A model generated the notes under the pieces. That model worked only from the letters and a program-made list of their open reading frames with translations, was not told the origin of the DNA and ran no database searches. A stretch of 64,000 nt of DNA from Flagellimonas oceani (GTDB taxonomy: Bacteria; Bacteroidota; Bacteroidia; Flavobacteriales; Flavobacteriaceae). Position numbers and translations under genes: made by a program. The number at the start of each line of letters is the position of its first letter. Position 1 is the stretch's first letter. Shown here piece by piece: positions 18,341 through 26,938 of this stretch. The stretch covers positions 1,220,501-1,284,500 of the forward strand of contig NZ_CP049616.1 of the NCBI RefSeq assembly GCF_011068285.1, in the 5' to 3' direction.

Positions 18341-19795
18341 CTAGAATTGGAAATAGATGAATGATCGGTTGACTCCATCATCATAGAATAAAAGCATTGC
18401 CAAAACGACTATAACATACAATAAAAACCTGACAATCTTGGATTTAAACCTGAAGGGTTCCCGTTCATGTCTTCTAATTAGGTACTCATAAAAAATAAAC
18501 AGGCCCAACAATACATAAAAATCCAACATTCTATACCCCATGGGGTGGATATAGGATTCGTAGGTGAAATTATTGATAATTTGATTTATGTACGCAAACG
18601 AATCCGTAAGGGTGGGAGATCTAAAAAATATTCGCGAAAAGGTCACCAATACGAACGTCAGCAACACTTGAAGAATTTCAATTGGTGTCGGTAAAAGTGT
18701 TTTCTCGCCCACCACATTATCGGCATACATGCGGTTCCGGCCCATAAGATATACGGGAATATAGAAAATAGCATGCAAACCTCCCCAAAAGATAAATGTC
18801 CAGTTGGCCCCGTGCCAAAATCCACTGACCAAAAATATAACTGCGATGTTCCTGACCGCCTTGAGTTGGCTTACCCTGGAACCACCCATGGGAATGTACA
18901 GGTAGTGCCTGAACCATGTTGATAAGGATATATGCCACCGTTGCCAATATTCTGCCACGTTCCTGGAAAAATTGGGGAACTTAAAATTGGACATCAGCTC
19001 TACGCCAAAGAGCTTGGCCGTGCCTATTGCAATATCGGAGTAACCGCTAAAATCGCCATAAACCTGAAAACTGAAAAGACAGACCCCAAGTATTAGGGTA
19101 GAAGCGGGGTAGGAGTGATAGTTGGCAAATATATCGTCCACAATAGGGGCCAAAGCATCGGCAATGACCAGTTTTTTAAAAAAGCCCCATAAAATCAGTT
19201 TTAAGCCTTCGGATGCCTGTGCATAGCTAAAGGTACGTTTGTTGGTAATTTGAGACAATAGGTTGGAGGCTCTTTCAATGGGACCTGCGACCAGTTGTGG
19301 AAAAAATGACACGAATGCCGTAAAGGCAACAAAGTCGGTAGTGGGCTTTAGTTTTTTATAATAGATGTCAAAAGAATAGGACATGGTCTGGAAGGTGTAA
19401 AAAGATATACCCACCGGTAAAATAATCTTTAAAGTCCATGTACTTTTAAAATCGTACCCGAAGGCTTGAAACATCTCCACAAAGGAATCAACAAAGAAAT
19501 TGCTGTATTTAAAAAAGCCTAGCATCCCAATGTTGAAGGCCATGCTTACCCATAACCAGTATTTCGCTTTTTTCTTGTCATCAAGGTTTTCATATATTTT
19601 TTGGCCAACATAAAAATCCAGCAGTGTACTTAGGAAAATCAGGATCAAAAAACGCCAGTCCCACCAACCGTAAAACAGGTAGCTGGCAAAAATTATGAAT
19701 ACGTTTTGAACCTTGGTGTTGTTCTTAAAAAGAAACCAATAACTCAAAAAAACTAAGGGAAGGAATATGAGAAATTCAATGGAATTGAACAGCAT
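18341..19795 (-). CDS. MBOAT family membrane O-acyltransferase (AlgI-like)
   Basis: A 484-residue protein with about ten membrane helices, starting MLFNSIEFLIFLPLVFLSYW. It contains the MBOAT hallmark WHGANWTFIFWGG with the invariant histidine, and the conserved stretch FGVELMSNFKFPNFSRNVAE. AlgI-like proteins pass acetyl groups from the cytoplasm to polysaccharides outside. It lies between the SGNH gene (4-base gap) and a GNAT-like gene (3-base gap), so this is one transcript devoted to modifying the polysaccharide. Confidence 0.9.
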   Translation of the reverse strand: MLFNSIEFLIFLPLVFLSYWFLFKNNTKVQNVFIIFASYLFYGWWDWRFLILIFLSTLLDFYVGQKIYENLDDKKKAKYWLWVSMAFNIGMLGFFKYSNFFVDSFVEMFQAFGYDFKSTWTLKIILPVGISFYTFQTMSYSFDIYYKKLKPTTDFVAFTAFVSFFPQLVAGPIERASNLLSQITNKRTFSYAQASEGLKLILWGFFKKLVIADALAPIVDDIFANYHSYPASTLILGVCLFSFQVYGDFSGYSDIAIGTAKLFGVELMSNFKFPNFSRNVAEYWQRWHISLSTWFRHYLYIPMGGSRVSQLKAVRNIAVIFLVSGFWHGANWTFIFWGGLHAIFYIPVYLMGRNRMYADNVVGEKTLLPTPIEILQVLLTFVLVTFSRIFFRSPTLTDSFAYINQIINNFTYESYIHPMGYRMLDFYVLLGLFIFYEYLIRRHEREPFRFKSKIVRFLLYVIVVLAMLLFYDDGVNRSFIYFQF

Positions 19796-19798
19796 TGA

Positions 19799-20989
19799 TC
19801 AATTATTTTTAGAGTAAACTATTTTCTTGCTCATTTTATTTCCTGAAATGATATAATTTTTTCCATCAGCAAGGGGGCAAATGGTAATATTAGATATTTT
19901 GGTTTGGCTCAGGAAAAGAAATTCATAAACAATGGATTTCGGAATATTACTGCTTTCAAGCGGTATAGGTGTACTTTTTTCAATTTCAATATGTTTTGGC
20001 TCAATATCATCGAGTTTGTAATAAGGGGACGGACCATTTTGTTCGGAAGCAGTTCCGTTTTTACGGAGCAAGCTTTTTAATTTCCGGAGGTGGATATTTA
20101 CCTTTTTGGATATTAGAAAGGCGATCAATTCAGTTTTGTAACCATAGTAATGTGCCATTGCGTAGGCCAAGGGCGAATTCTTTGGAAATACAATCTGACT
20201 TTTAAAGTTATAGGTATTGTTGCTCCACCACTTTTTATATTCCAAATCTCCCCAGCCCAGTTCGAACAAAATGTAACCATTGGACAGGCACCATTCTATA
20301 TGCTTATAAATACAAATTTGTCCCAAACTAAATTTGCCATAATCTATATCGTAAGATGAAACATAGCCGAAAAGAATTTTATCGAAATGGTAATTCAATG
20401 AGATGAATATTGGCTTTTCCTCATTGTATGCAACATACAGTGATGCTTTACTTTCGTTGATCAACCTGAATGACGTGCTGTAAATCTTGTCCCACAACAC
20501 AAGGGTCTCACTATTTTCGGGGCGTTGCTCAAACCGTTTGGCAATCATTTTCTTTAAGGAATCCATTAGATAGTTGTAACTGTCCTCGGATATATTGCCA
20601 TGGAACATATGGTAATTTACGTCAAAACAAGAATCCAAACGCCTAAGCGACCTTGAGAGTGCCTGCCTGCGCTTTGCTTGCATACTCGCAAGAAAGTCTT
20701 TGAAGCTACCATATTCGCCCAACCAAACAGAGTAACCCTTTACAGATTTAAAGGTATTGGACTTAAACCTTTTCTTTTCATCCAGTTCGGTTGTCACATA
20801 TTCGGGAATATAGCTCAAAGAGAATATGTTTCTTTTGTGATTGACAGAAGAGGACTGTTCTTCAATAGGAAATATTCCTTTATGCCGTCCTATTTTATAA
20901 GAAACATTGGAGCATAGTATAGAAGGTAAGCCTTGACTTTTATAAACATCCAAGAGAAAAGCTCCTTTTATATTCTTATAATAGATCAT
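19799..20989 (-). CDS. FemAB/GNAT-like acyl- or aminoacyl-transferase, paralogue A
   Basis: A 396-residue protein with no signal peptide. Its middle (about residues 120-290) has the BioF2/FemAB-type GNAT pattern: RRQALSRSLRRL, KKMIAKRFEQR, LYVAYNEEKPIFISL and FELGWGDLEYKKWW. It is related to the next gene upstream (21053-22291) through the core and a C-terminal segment of about 45 residues (YEFLFL, SNITICPLAD). Such proteins transfer acyl or aminoacyl groups to amino groups of sugars or peptides. Donor and acceptor are not known. Confidence 0.72.
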   Translation of the reverse strand: MIYYKNIKGAFLLDVYKSQGLPSILCSNVSYKIGRHKGIFPIEEQSSSVNHKRNIFSLSYIPEYVTTELDEKKRFKSNTFKSVKGYSVWLGEYGSFKDFLASMQAKRRQALSRSLRRLDSCFDVNYHMFHGNISEDSYNYLMDSLKKMIAKRFEQRPENSETLVLWDKIYSTSFRLINESKASLYVAYNEEKPIFISLNYHFDKILFGYVSSYDIDYGKFSLGQICIYKHIEWCLSNGYILFELGWGDLEYKKWWSNNTYNFKSQIVFPKNSPLAYAMAHYYGYKTELIAFLISKKVNIHLRKLKSLLRKNGTASEQNGPSPYYKLDDIEPKHIEIEKSTPIPLESSNIPKSIVYEFLFLSQTKISNITICPLADGKNYIISGNKMSKKIVYSKNN

Positions 20990-21052
20990 ACCTTCCTAAT
21001 TTGAGTTTATCCGACGAGCGTTCATTTAAAACCAAGCCACTAAAAAATCCCA

Positions 21053-22291
21053 TTATTGGATAAGCCGGACAAAACTTTCTTTCTCTTTGCCCTTTATTAA
21101 ATAAAGGGATTCGTGGTTCGCCAATCTAAATATTTTGATATTGGATTCATTTTCGGGGAACAAGTACAAAAAGTCGTAACAAACCCTTTTGAACAATTCA
21201 TTTTCATTGGACTTGAGGTTTAGTTCTTCCAAAGGAACTTTTGTACAATCAGGACCGTTTTCCTCAAAAGCATATTGTGCTTTTTGCTCTTCTTTGTTTT
21301 TGAGCCTGTAAGTGAACCTATGCAAAATATCATTAACCTTTCTTTCCCTCAAAACCTGTTTTAAGGTAAAAAAGAGCTTTAACGAATAAGAAATAGCCCT
21401 TGCTTTTAGCGATTTTTTATCGAACCAGATGTGGTAATAAAAATCAAATTGCTTGTTGGCCCAACGTGTTTTATAATCAAAATGACCTTTTGAAAAATCA
21501 AGTGTATGCCAACCATTTTTAACGCACCAGTCGATCAAGTACATAATTTTGATACTGCCCAGGTGGAACTTGGTAAAGTCTATATCGAATACTGTAATGG
21601 CATCAAATATCCGGCTTTTGGAAAGATACCCCAGCGTTACGCTTATGGGCTCATCGTTGTTGTACATCACAAAGAGTACCGCTTTTTTTTCCAAGATCAT
21701 GGGATGGGCCACATCCTTGTAAAAATCCCACTCTTCTTTATCCAAATTGTTGTTGCTGATCTGTTTTTCGGCAAAACGTTTTTCCAAAAGATTTCTAAAG
21801 CTGGAGAAAATGGAATCGTATTCATTTTGGGACATATCCCCGCAATACGCTTTAAAGGATATATTAAAACTCTCTTCCAATCTCTTTTTGTATTTGCGCA
21901 GTTTGTACCTGCTACTTTTTTTAAAAGTTTTGGATAGATAATCATCCAACGATTTGAAGGAGCTTAAATCTATTAAGTACCCGGGATATTGGCGAATGGC
22001 ATAATGCCCCATGTCTGTCTTTTCAACAGCTTGATTGTTGCTCTCGAAATCTATCACATCGTAGATGAGAAATGTTTTCCCCTTTTCCAGTTCGGTGGAT
22101 GACTCGCCCAATTCCAAATTGAGTCCTTTGGTCAAGTTTCTTCCGCTATTGATGTAAAGTCCCGGAATCTTGGATTGGTAGAATGATATATTTTTTATAA
22201 AGTTGAAGGAGCGGGGTTCCCTATCGTCTAAAAAATGTTTGGACCAAATGGAACAGAATGTAGTTGAGGTAAACGGGTTTGTTTTAATCAT
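21053..22291 (-). CDS. FemAB/GNAT-like acyl- or aminoacyl-transferase, paralogue B
   Basis: A 412-residue relative of the protein at 19799-20989, with a matching core (KKSSRYKLRKYKKRLEESF, LEKRFAEKQ, LFVMYNNDEPISVTLGY, LDFSKGHFDYKTRWANK) and the same C-terminal segment (VCYDFLYLF, SNIKIFRLAN). The start ATG overlaps the stop of the upstream gene by four bases (ATGA), showing translational coupling. The function is presumably like its paralogue, with a different substrate. Confidence 0.72.
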   Translation of the reverse strand: MIKTNPFTSTTFCSIWSKHFLDDREPRSFNFIKNISFYQSKIPGLYINSGRNLTKGLNLELGESSTELEKGKTFLIYDVIDFESNNQAVEKTDMGHYAIRQYPGYLIDLSSFKSLDDYLSKTFKKSSRYKLRKYKKRLEESFNISFKAYCGDMSQNEYDSIFSSFRNLLEKRFAEKQISNNNLDKEEWDFYKDVAHPMILEKKAVLFVMYNNDEPISVTLGYLSKSRIFDAITVFDIDFTKFHLGSIKIMYLIDWCVKNGWHTLDFSKGHFDYKTRWANKQFDFYYHIWFDKKSLKARAISYSLKLFFTLKQVLRERKVNDILHRFTYRLKNKEEQKAQYAFEENGPDCTKVPLEELNLKSNENELFKRVCYDFLYLFPENESNIKIFRLANHESLYLIKGKEKESFVRLIQ

Positions 22292-23325
22292 TTTGTACTG
22301 AGCACTAATTGATTACTGCATCTGTAAAGTGGAAAAAAATCGGAGTTGCCCGTAGCAGAACATTCTTTGGTTATTTTATTGTAGATATTTTTATCAACAA
22401 TTAATTTCCAAACATAAAAATCTTCCATTTTTTTTGAAAAGGATGATTTGAATTGTAGTAAAGAATCATCCGCACCAGAAAGACCGCCACCTAAATTAAA
22501 ATAAGCTAAACCTAATTCTGAGGCTTTTAACCTCATTTCATCTATTAAAAGCTTTGTTGGCATTAGTGGCAGGTACTCGGTTTTTGTGCCCGATAGGTGG
22601 TAATGTACAATGGAGTCTCTGTAAAAGAACATACTGGCCCCCATTACATCACCAGTTTCATTATGGACGGCTAAAAGTGTTTCTGTTTTGAAGCTGTTGC
22701 TTTTAGCTATGTCTTTAAAATATTCATTTTTAAAATAGTACATGGATCGGGCATTGACCCTGTCCATGTTTTCATGATAAATATTGATGAACTTATGGAG
22801 CTCTTCATCACTTTTTACCTTTATAATATGGCTACAGCGCCGAGCTTTGTTCAATTGACCTTTTAATCTTTTACTAAATTCTTGACGTTGGAGTTCTATG
22901 TCTTTAGCAAGGTCAATAATAACAATTGGGCCTTTTTTATCTATTAGTCCGATGTTTTCCAAAACCTTATGTTGCAAAGGTAAAAAAGGGTTAAGTCTAG
23001 AAAAGACGGAAACAATATTGTTGGATTGAAAATACTCCATCAATTCATTGTTAAAATGAATGCTATCGAAGTTTTTTGTTACATTTTTATATACAGGTCC
23101 GGCATAGCCGTAAACCGATGTTGCATCTTTAAAGGCTGTATTTGGAATGTCCCTAATTAAAAGAGGCAGGCCAATGTTAATATCTCCTAAAGTATATTTT
23201 AACAATACAGGTTTTCCTCCGTCTTTCGCAATCATATGGTAATCGAAAGTGTGGTATAGGTCTGCATCTTCAAAACTTGAGATAAACTCGTCCCAAGGTT
23301 TCTTTTCTTCAATAACCTGTATCAT
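22288..23325 (-). CDS. FemAB-family / GNAT-like transferase
   Basis: A 345-residue protein with the tandem GNAT architecture of FemAB and lipid II:glycine transferase-like proteins: EKKPWDEFISSFEDADLYHTF at the start, FSRLNPFLPLQHKVL, then RLKGQLNKARRCS and NLGGGLSGADDSLLQFKSSF near the end. The GLSGxDDSLxxFKxxF ending is typical of this group. FemAB relatives use aminoacyl-tRNA or acyl-CoA donors; in a polysaccharide locus the product is probably an amide-linked substituent. It heads a coupled group with the two paralogues, MBOAT and SGNH genes. Confidence 0.75.
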   Translation of the reverse strand: MIQVIEEKKPWDEFISSFEDADLYHTFDYHMIAKDGGKPVLLKYTLGDINIGLPLLIRDIPNTAFKDATSVYGYAGPVYKNVTKNFDSIHFNNELMEYFQSNNIVSVFSRLNPFLPLQHKVLENIGLIDKKGPIVIIDLAKDIELQRQEFSKRLKGQLNKARRCSHIIKVKSDEELHKFINIYHENMDRVNARSMYYFKNEYFKDIAKSNSFKTETLLAVHNETGDVMGASMFFYRDSIVHYHLSGTKTEYLPLMPTKLLIDEMRLKASELGLAYFNLGGGLSGADDSLLQFKSSFSKKMEDFYVWKLIVDKNIYNKITKECSATGNSDFFPLYRCSNQLVLSTK

Positions 23326-23437
23326 TTAAGAGAGGAGTATTTATATTGTTTTTCTTTAGAGTATCTGTTTTTTTGAATATCCATCATCAACAAATACTTT
23401 ATTAATTAAATAAACAAGTGTTTAAGTGTTGGTTTTT

Positions 23438-24472
23438 TTAAAGTACAGATGCCTTTAATCTATTTAATTTAAGGCCTAGGTATAGCAAAACTTTATTGTT
23501 GAATACGGGTATAAAGGTAAAGTTGTACAACGTTCGAGTTTTTGGACCTCCAATACCTCCAATTTTTCGATTTATTGGATATACCTCCAATTCCTTTAAT
23601 TTAATCAATATTTTATTTAAGTCTTTAAAACGAATTGCAGGACATCTGAATGCTTTCAAAAAAATGGTAAACACAAATGATTGCTGTTTACTTTTATAAA
23701 TCTTCACAACTTTTTGATAGTTTTTGTCCGAACGGTCCAGGCTTTTGATTAAAACATCAAACCGTCCAATGGCATAAACCAAATCATCAATAAACTTAAC
23801 AATATGTGCCTGTTTTTTATTGGTTGTCGCAGAATTTTCAACTTTAACAAATCGGTGGACATCAAAGTTTATTTTGGATATTCTCTTGGGTCTTAATAAT
23901 AGTGTTGCCGTAAAAATGGAGTCTTGGATAAATCTACCTTCGGTAAATTTGATACCTGTCTCTATCAGGAATTCCCTGTTTATGATATACCACCATGCCT
24001 CATTCCTGAAGTTTCTTTCTGCAATGAACGTTATGCCATCCAAAATGACAACAGTTAAGTTTTCTGGATTTTCGGTGGTAGAATTGGGTAAGAATTCGGT
24101 GTTATTTACATGTTTCGTGTTAAAACCAAGAATATCAAGGCTGTTTTGTTCACTGATTTCAGCAATAGGTTTCAGGGTGTCCTTGGCAATGTAATCATCT
24201 GCATCCAGGAAGTAAACATAGGCGCCTTTTGACATTTCAAACCCTGTGTTGCGTGCAGCTCCGGCACCACCATTTTTTTGGCGGTGCGCCACCACGTTCG
24301 AATATTTTTCTGCATAAGTGCATGCAATTGCATAGCTTGAGTCTGTAGAACCATCATCAACTATTATGATTTCATACTCCTCTGGTGGAAGGTTCTGATC
24401 AAGGAGACTATTTAAACAGCGATCAATAAATTTTTCCTTGTTGTACAATGGAATAACTATGCTTAACCTCAT
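23438..24472 (-). CDS. Glycosyltransferase family 2
   Basis: A 344-residue GT-A enzyme beginning MRLSIVIPLYNKEKFIDRCL. It has the nucleotide-binding VDDGSTDSS motif and the metal-binding DADD in YFLDADDYIAKD. The C-terminal part is basic and not assigned. It should add one sugar of the repeat unit at the inner face of the cytoplasmic membrane. It stands alone, with a 112-base gap downstream and a 364-base gap upstream, so it may have its own promoter. Confidence 0.87.
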   Translation of the reverse strand: MRLSIVIPLYNKEKFIDRCLNSLLDQNLPPEEYEIIIVDDGSTDSSYAIACTYAEKYSNVVAHRQKNGGAGAARNTGFEMSKGAYVYFLDADDYIAKDTLKPIAEISEQNSLDILGFNTKHVNNTEFLPNSTTENPENLTVVILDGITFIAERNFRNEAWWYIINREFLIETGIKFTEGRFIQDSIFTATLLLRPKRISKINFDVHRFVKVENSATTNKKQAHIVKFIDDLVYAIGRFDVLIKSLDRSDKNYQKVVKIYKSKQQSFVFTIFLKAFRCPAIRFKDLNKILIKLKELEVYPINRKIGGIGGPKTRTLYNFTFIPVFNNKVLLYLGLKLNRLKASVL

Positions 24473-24836
24473 TATGATGAATTAATTGTTTGGGGTTGTT
24501 TTGGATGGACAAAAAGAAGAAAATATATTTTTTGCTTTCAAGGGTTTTGATTTAAGGTTGGTATTTTAGAAACAATCCATCTTTCTTAAAGATTATAGCA
24601 GTAAAATTATCACACAGAATAGATTTGACAAATAAAACGGTCTTGTAACAATTTTAATAGATAAAATGCTTCTGTAAGAGCCTTTGTGACCAATATTTTT
24701 TATGAAATTTCCTTGAAGTCCAACTTTATCCCATAGTGATTATAAATTAGATTTCAAGATTTTTCAAAAAAAGAAAATACCCCGAAAAAACGGGGTATCA
24801 GATTTACTTATTTTTAAAACTCAAGCTTTATTTGGG
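24473..24836. other. 364-base intergenic region inside the polysaccharide locus
   Basis: This AT-rich gap separates the GT2 gene from the upstream SDR/ATP-grasp/GT2 group. It holds a clear terminator at 24777-24798 for the upstream group and presumably the promoter of the GT2 gene. I found no exact minus-strand TAnnTTTG box and no credible small ORF. Confidence 0.6.
24777..24798 (-). terminator. Rho-independent terminator after the SDR gene
   Basis: ATACCCCG (24777-24784) pairs with CGGGGTAT (24791-24798) around an A6 loop. On the minus strand the hairpin is followed by a T-rich run (TTTCTTTTTTTG), so it ends transcription from the genes between 24837 and 28201. Confidence 0.85.
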
Positions 24837-25613
24837 TTACCTGGCAAGATAACCACCATCAACAGGGATCACGCATCCTGTAACATAATCACTGGCTGCA
24901 GAGGCTAAAAAAATGGTCAGGCCTTTCAAGTCTTCCCCGGTTCCCCATCTTTTCATAGGTACACGTAGGAAAACTTCTTCTGTCCGCTTTTTGTCATTAA
25001 TAAGTGCGGTGTTCAATTGTGTGTCCATATAACCAGGGGCAATGGCATTCACACAGATTCCCTTGGCTGCCCAGTCGTTGGACAAAGCTTTGGTCAATTG
25101 ACCAACCCCACCTTTAGAAGCAGCATATGCGGGAATGGTTATGCCCCCCAAAAAGCTCATAAGCGATGCGATGTTTATAATCTTTCCGCCACCATTTTTG
25201 AGCATTGTGTTACCAGCGTGCTTACAGTAATAAAAAGTAGCGTCTAAGTTTATTGCTATTACCTTGCTCCATTCCTCATCTGGGAATGTTTCACTGGAAT
25301 ACCTACGTTGGATACCGGCCGAGTTGATCAATATATCCAATTTGCCTCCTAAAGCTTCCAGAGCGGCATCGTACGATTCTTTGATTTCCGATACTTTGCT
25401 TACGTCGGCCTTGATAGGGGTTACATGGACCAATCCCGTATTTTTAAAATCTTCACAGATTTTAAAAATACGGTCGTCAAAATCTATCACCACTGTTTTG
25501 GCACCTGCTTCCAATAATGCTTCTACCATTGCTTTTCCTAGATCTCCTGCTCCTCCAACTACAATGGCTGTCTTATCTTTTAGACTGAATTTTTCTAATA
25601 TGTTTTGTCCCAT
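24837..25613 (-). CDS. SDR family oxidoreductase (KduD-like)
   Basis: A 258-residue classical short-chain dehydrogenase with cofactor motif VVGGAGDLGKA, the NSAG motif, catalytic Ser in NIASLMSF and YAASKGG (Tyr/Lys). The ending TGCVIPVDGGYLAR is typical. It most resembles 2-deoxy-gluconate or 2-keto-3-deoxygluconate dehydrogenases (KduD), but in this setting it probably oxidises or reduces a sugar or sugar-acid precursor of the polysaccharide. It lies 21 bases after the ATP-grasp gene in the same transcript, before the terminator at 24777. Confidence 0.82.
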   Translation of the reverse strand: MGQNILEKFSLKDKTAIVVGGAGDLGKAMVEALLEAGAKTVVIDFDDRIFKICEDFKNTGLVHVTPIKADVSKVSEIKESYDAALEALGGKLDILINSAGIQRRYSSETFPDEEWSKVIAINLDATFYYCKHAGNTMLKNGGGKIINIASLMSFLGGITIPAYAASKGGVGQLTKALSNDWAAKGICVNAIAPGYMDTQLNTALINDKKRTEEVFLRVPMKRWGTGEDLKGLTIFLASAASDYVTGCVIPVDGGYLAR

Positions 25614-25634
25614 TCTTTATTATTGCGATAATTT

Positions 25635-26924
25635 TTAATTAAAAATATAATCTTGGGTATTCCATGGCTTTAACCATTCAATGACCATATCGTTACCTTC
25701 TGGGTCGGTTACTTTTAATACATTTTTTATATCCTCGATAGTTTTATTTATCTCAAAGATCGAATCTCCAGATGTATATATTCTGTAAAGTACCTGTCTT
25801 TCGGTTCCTAACCATTCTTCTTTTATGCTCTCACCTTCTTGGAATCTCTCAACAATAAAGTTTACGTTCTTATGTGACTTTACTTTTTCGAAACCTTCAA
25901 TAGATTCAATTTTACCGGATTTTAATAATACCCATACAGAACAAGCAGCTTTGCCATTCATCATATAATCGTTCTTGTCGGAGAAATCATCATCCCCAAA
26001 CACACCGGTGAGGGCATAGTTAATGAGCATTTTTCTGTGGTCGAACCCATTAATATGTTGAAGGTGAATATGTGGGGCTTCCCCTTGTAGCCTGAACCCT
26101 GGATCATAGCTATAAAAAACATTGTTTTCCACAAAAAACTGAATATTAAGCACCCCTGTTTCAATATCCAATCCCTTGAACATAGCGGACAGTTTTGGAT
26201 GAACTTCTTTCACAAATATGTCGCTATACTTTGAAGGGTAAACGGTACCTATTGCAATAGGACTGGAGTCCCCTTGCATTCTGGTAAGATATCTGTCATA
26301 AGTAGCAGAAAGGTAGGGTACACCATCTTTAAAGGTGTAATAAACGGCCATATCATCACAATGCGAGTCCATGTATTTTTCGACCAGTACCACTCCCTTT
26401 TTTGAAAACTTGAGGACATTTTTTACAGTAGCAATATAGTCTTCTTCGTCCCTACATATTTTCATACCGACTCCTCCGCCACTGTCTACAGGTTTCACCA
26501 TTAACGGAAAATCAATATTTTCCGGTTTTTTTATGTCATGATCGCTCGTCAAGTAAATACCGGGAATATCTTGCACCCCATATTCGGCACAATATTTTTT
26601 GTAGCCATCCTTGCTACAAAATGCTTCTATTGTTTTTTCATTGGCATAGCAATGAAAATTAAGTCTTTCACAAATCTCTCTATATGGTTTTACAAGAATG
26701 TCGGCGACACCCACCAGTACTCCATCTACTTCACGTTCTTTTGCTACAGCAACGATGCCGTCTATATCGAAACCATCGATATCGTAGGTTTCCGAAGCAT
26801 TTTTTTTGGCAGGAGCCTCAGGGTTGGGGTCGATCACAATAGTATATATCCCCATTGATTCGGCAATATCGACCAGGACCCCTGTTTCAGGATTTCCTCC
26901 CAATATGATAAGTTTTTTTGTCAT
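25635..26924 (-). CDS. ATP-grasp domain ligase
   Basis: A 429-residue protein with a pre-ATP-grasp Rossmann-like domain (KLIILGGNPETGVLVDIA), then an ATP-grasp fold: FPLMVKPVDSGGGVGMKIC (nucleotide-binding lysine and glycine loop), VLVEKYMDSH, and the metal-binding GVLNIQFFVENN with DPGFRLQGE. Such enzymes activate a carboxylate as acyl phosphate and couple it to an amine or thiol. The locus also makes uronic acids, so amidation of a sugar carboxylate or attachment of an amino acid is a reasonable guess, not shown. It sits between a GT2 gene (14 bases) and the SDR gene (21 bases). Confidence 0.8.
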   Translation of the reverse strand: MTKKLIILGGNPETGVLVDIAESMGIYTIVIDPNPEAPAKKNASETYDIDGFDIDGIVAVAKEREVDGVLVGVADILVKPYREICERLNFHCYANEKTIEAFCSKDGYKKYCAEYGVQDIPGIYLTSDHDIKKPENIDFPLMVKPVDSGGGVGMKICRDEEDYIATVKNVLKFSKKGVVLVEKYMDSHCDDMAVYYTFKDGVPYLSATYDRYLTRMQGDSSPIAIGTVYPSKYSDIFVKEVHPKLSAMFKGLDIETGVLNIQFFVENNVFYSYDPGFRLQGEAPHIHLQHINGFDHRKMLINYALTGVFGDDDFSDKNDYMMNGKAACSVWVLLKSGKIESIEGFEKVKSHKNVNFIVERFQEGESIKEEWLGTERQVLYRIYTSGDSIFEINKTIEDIKNVLKVTDPEGNDMVIEWLKPWNTQDYIFN

Positions 26925-26938
26925 GAGTTTAATTCGGT

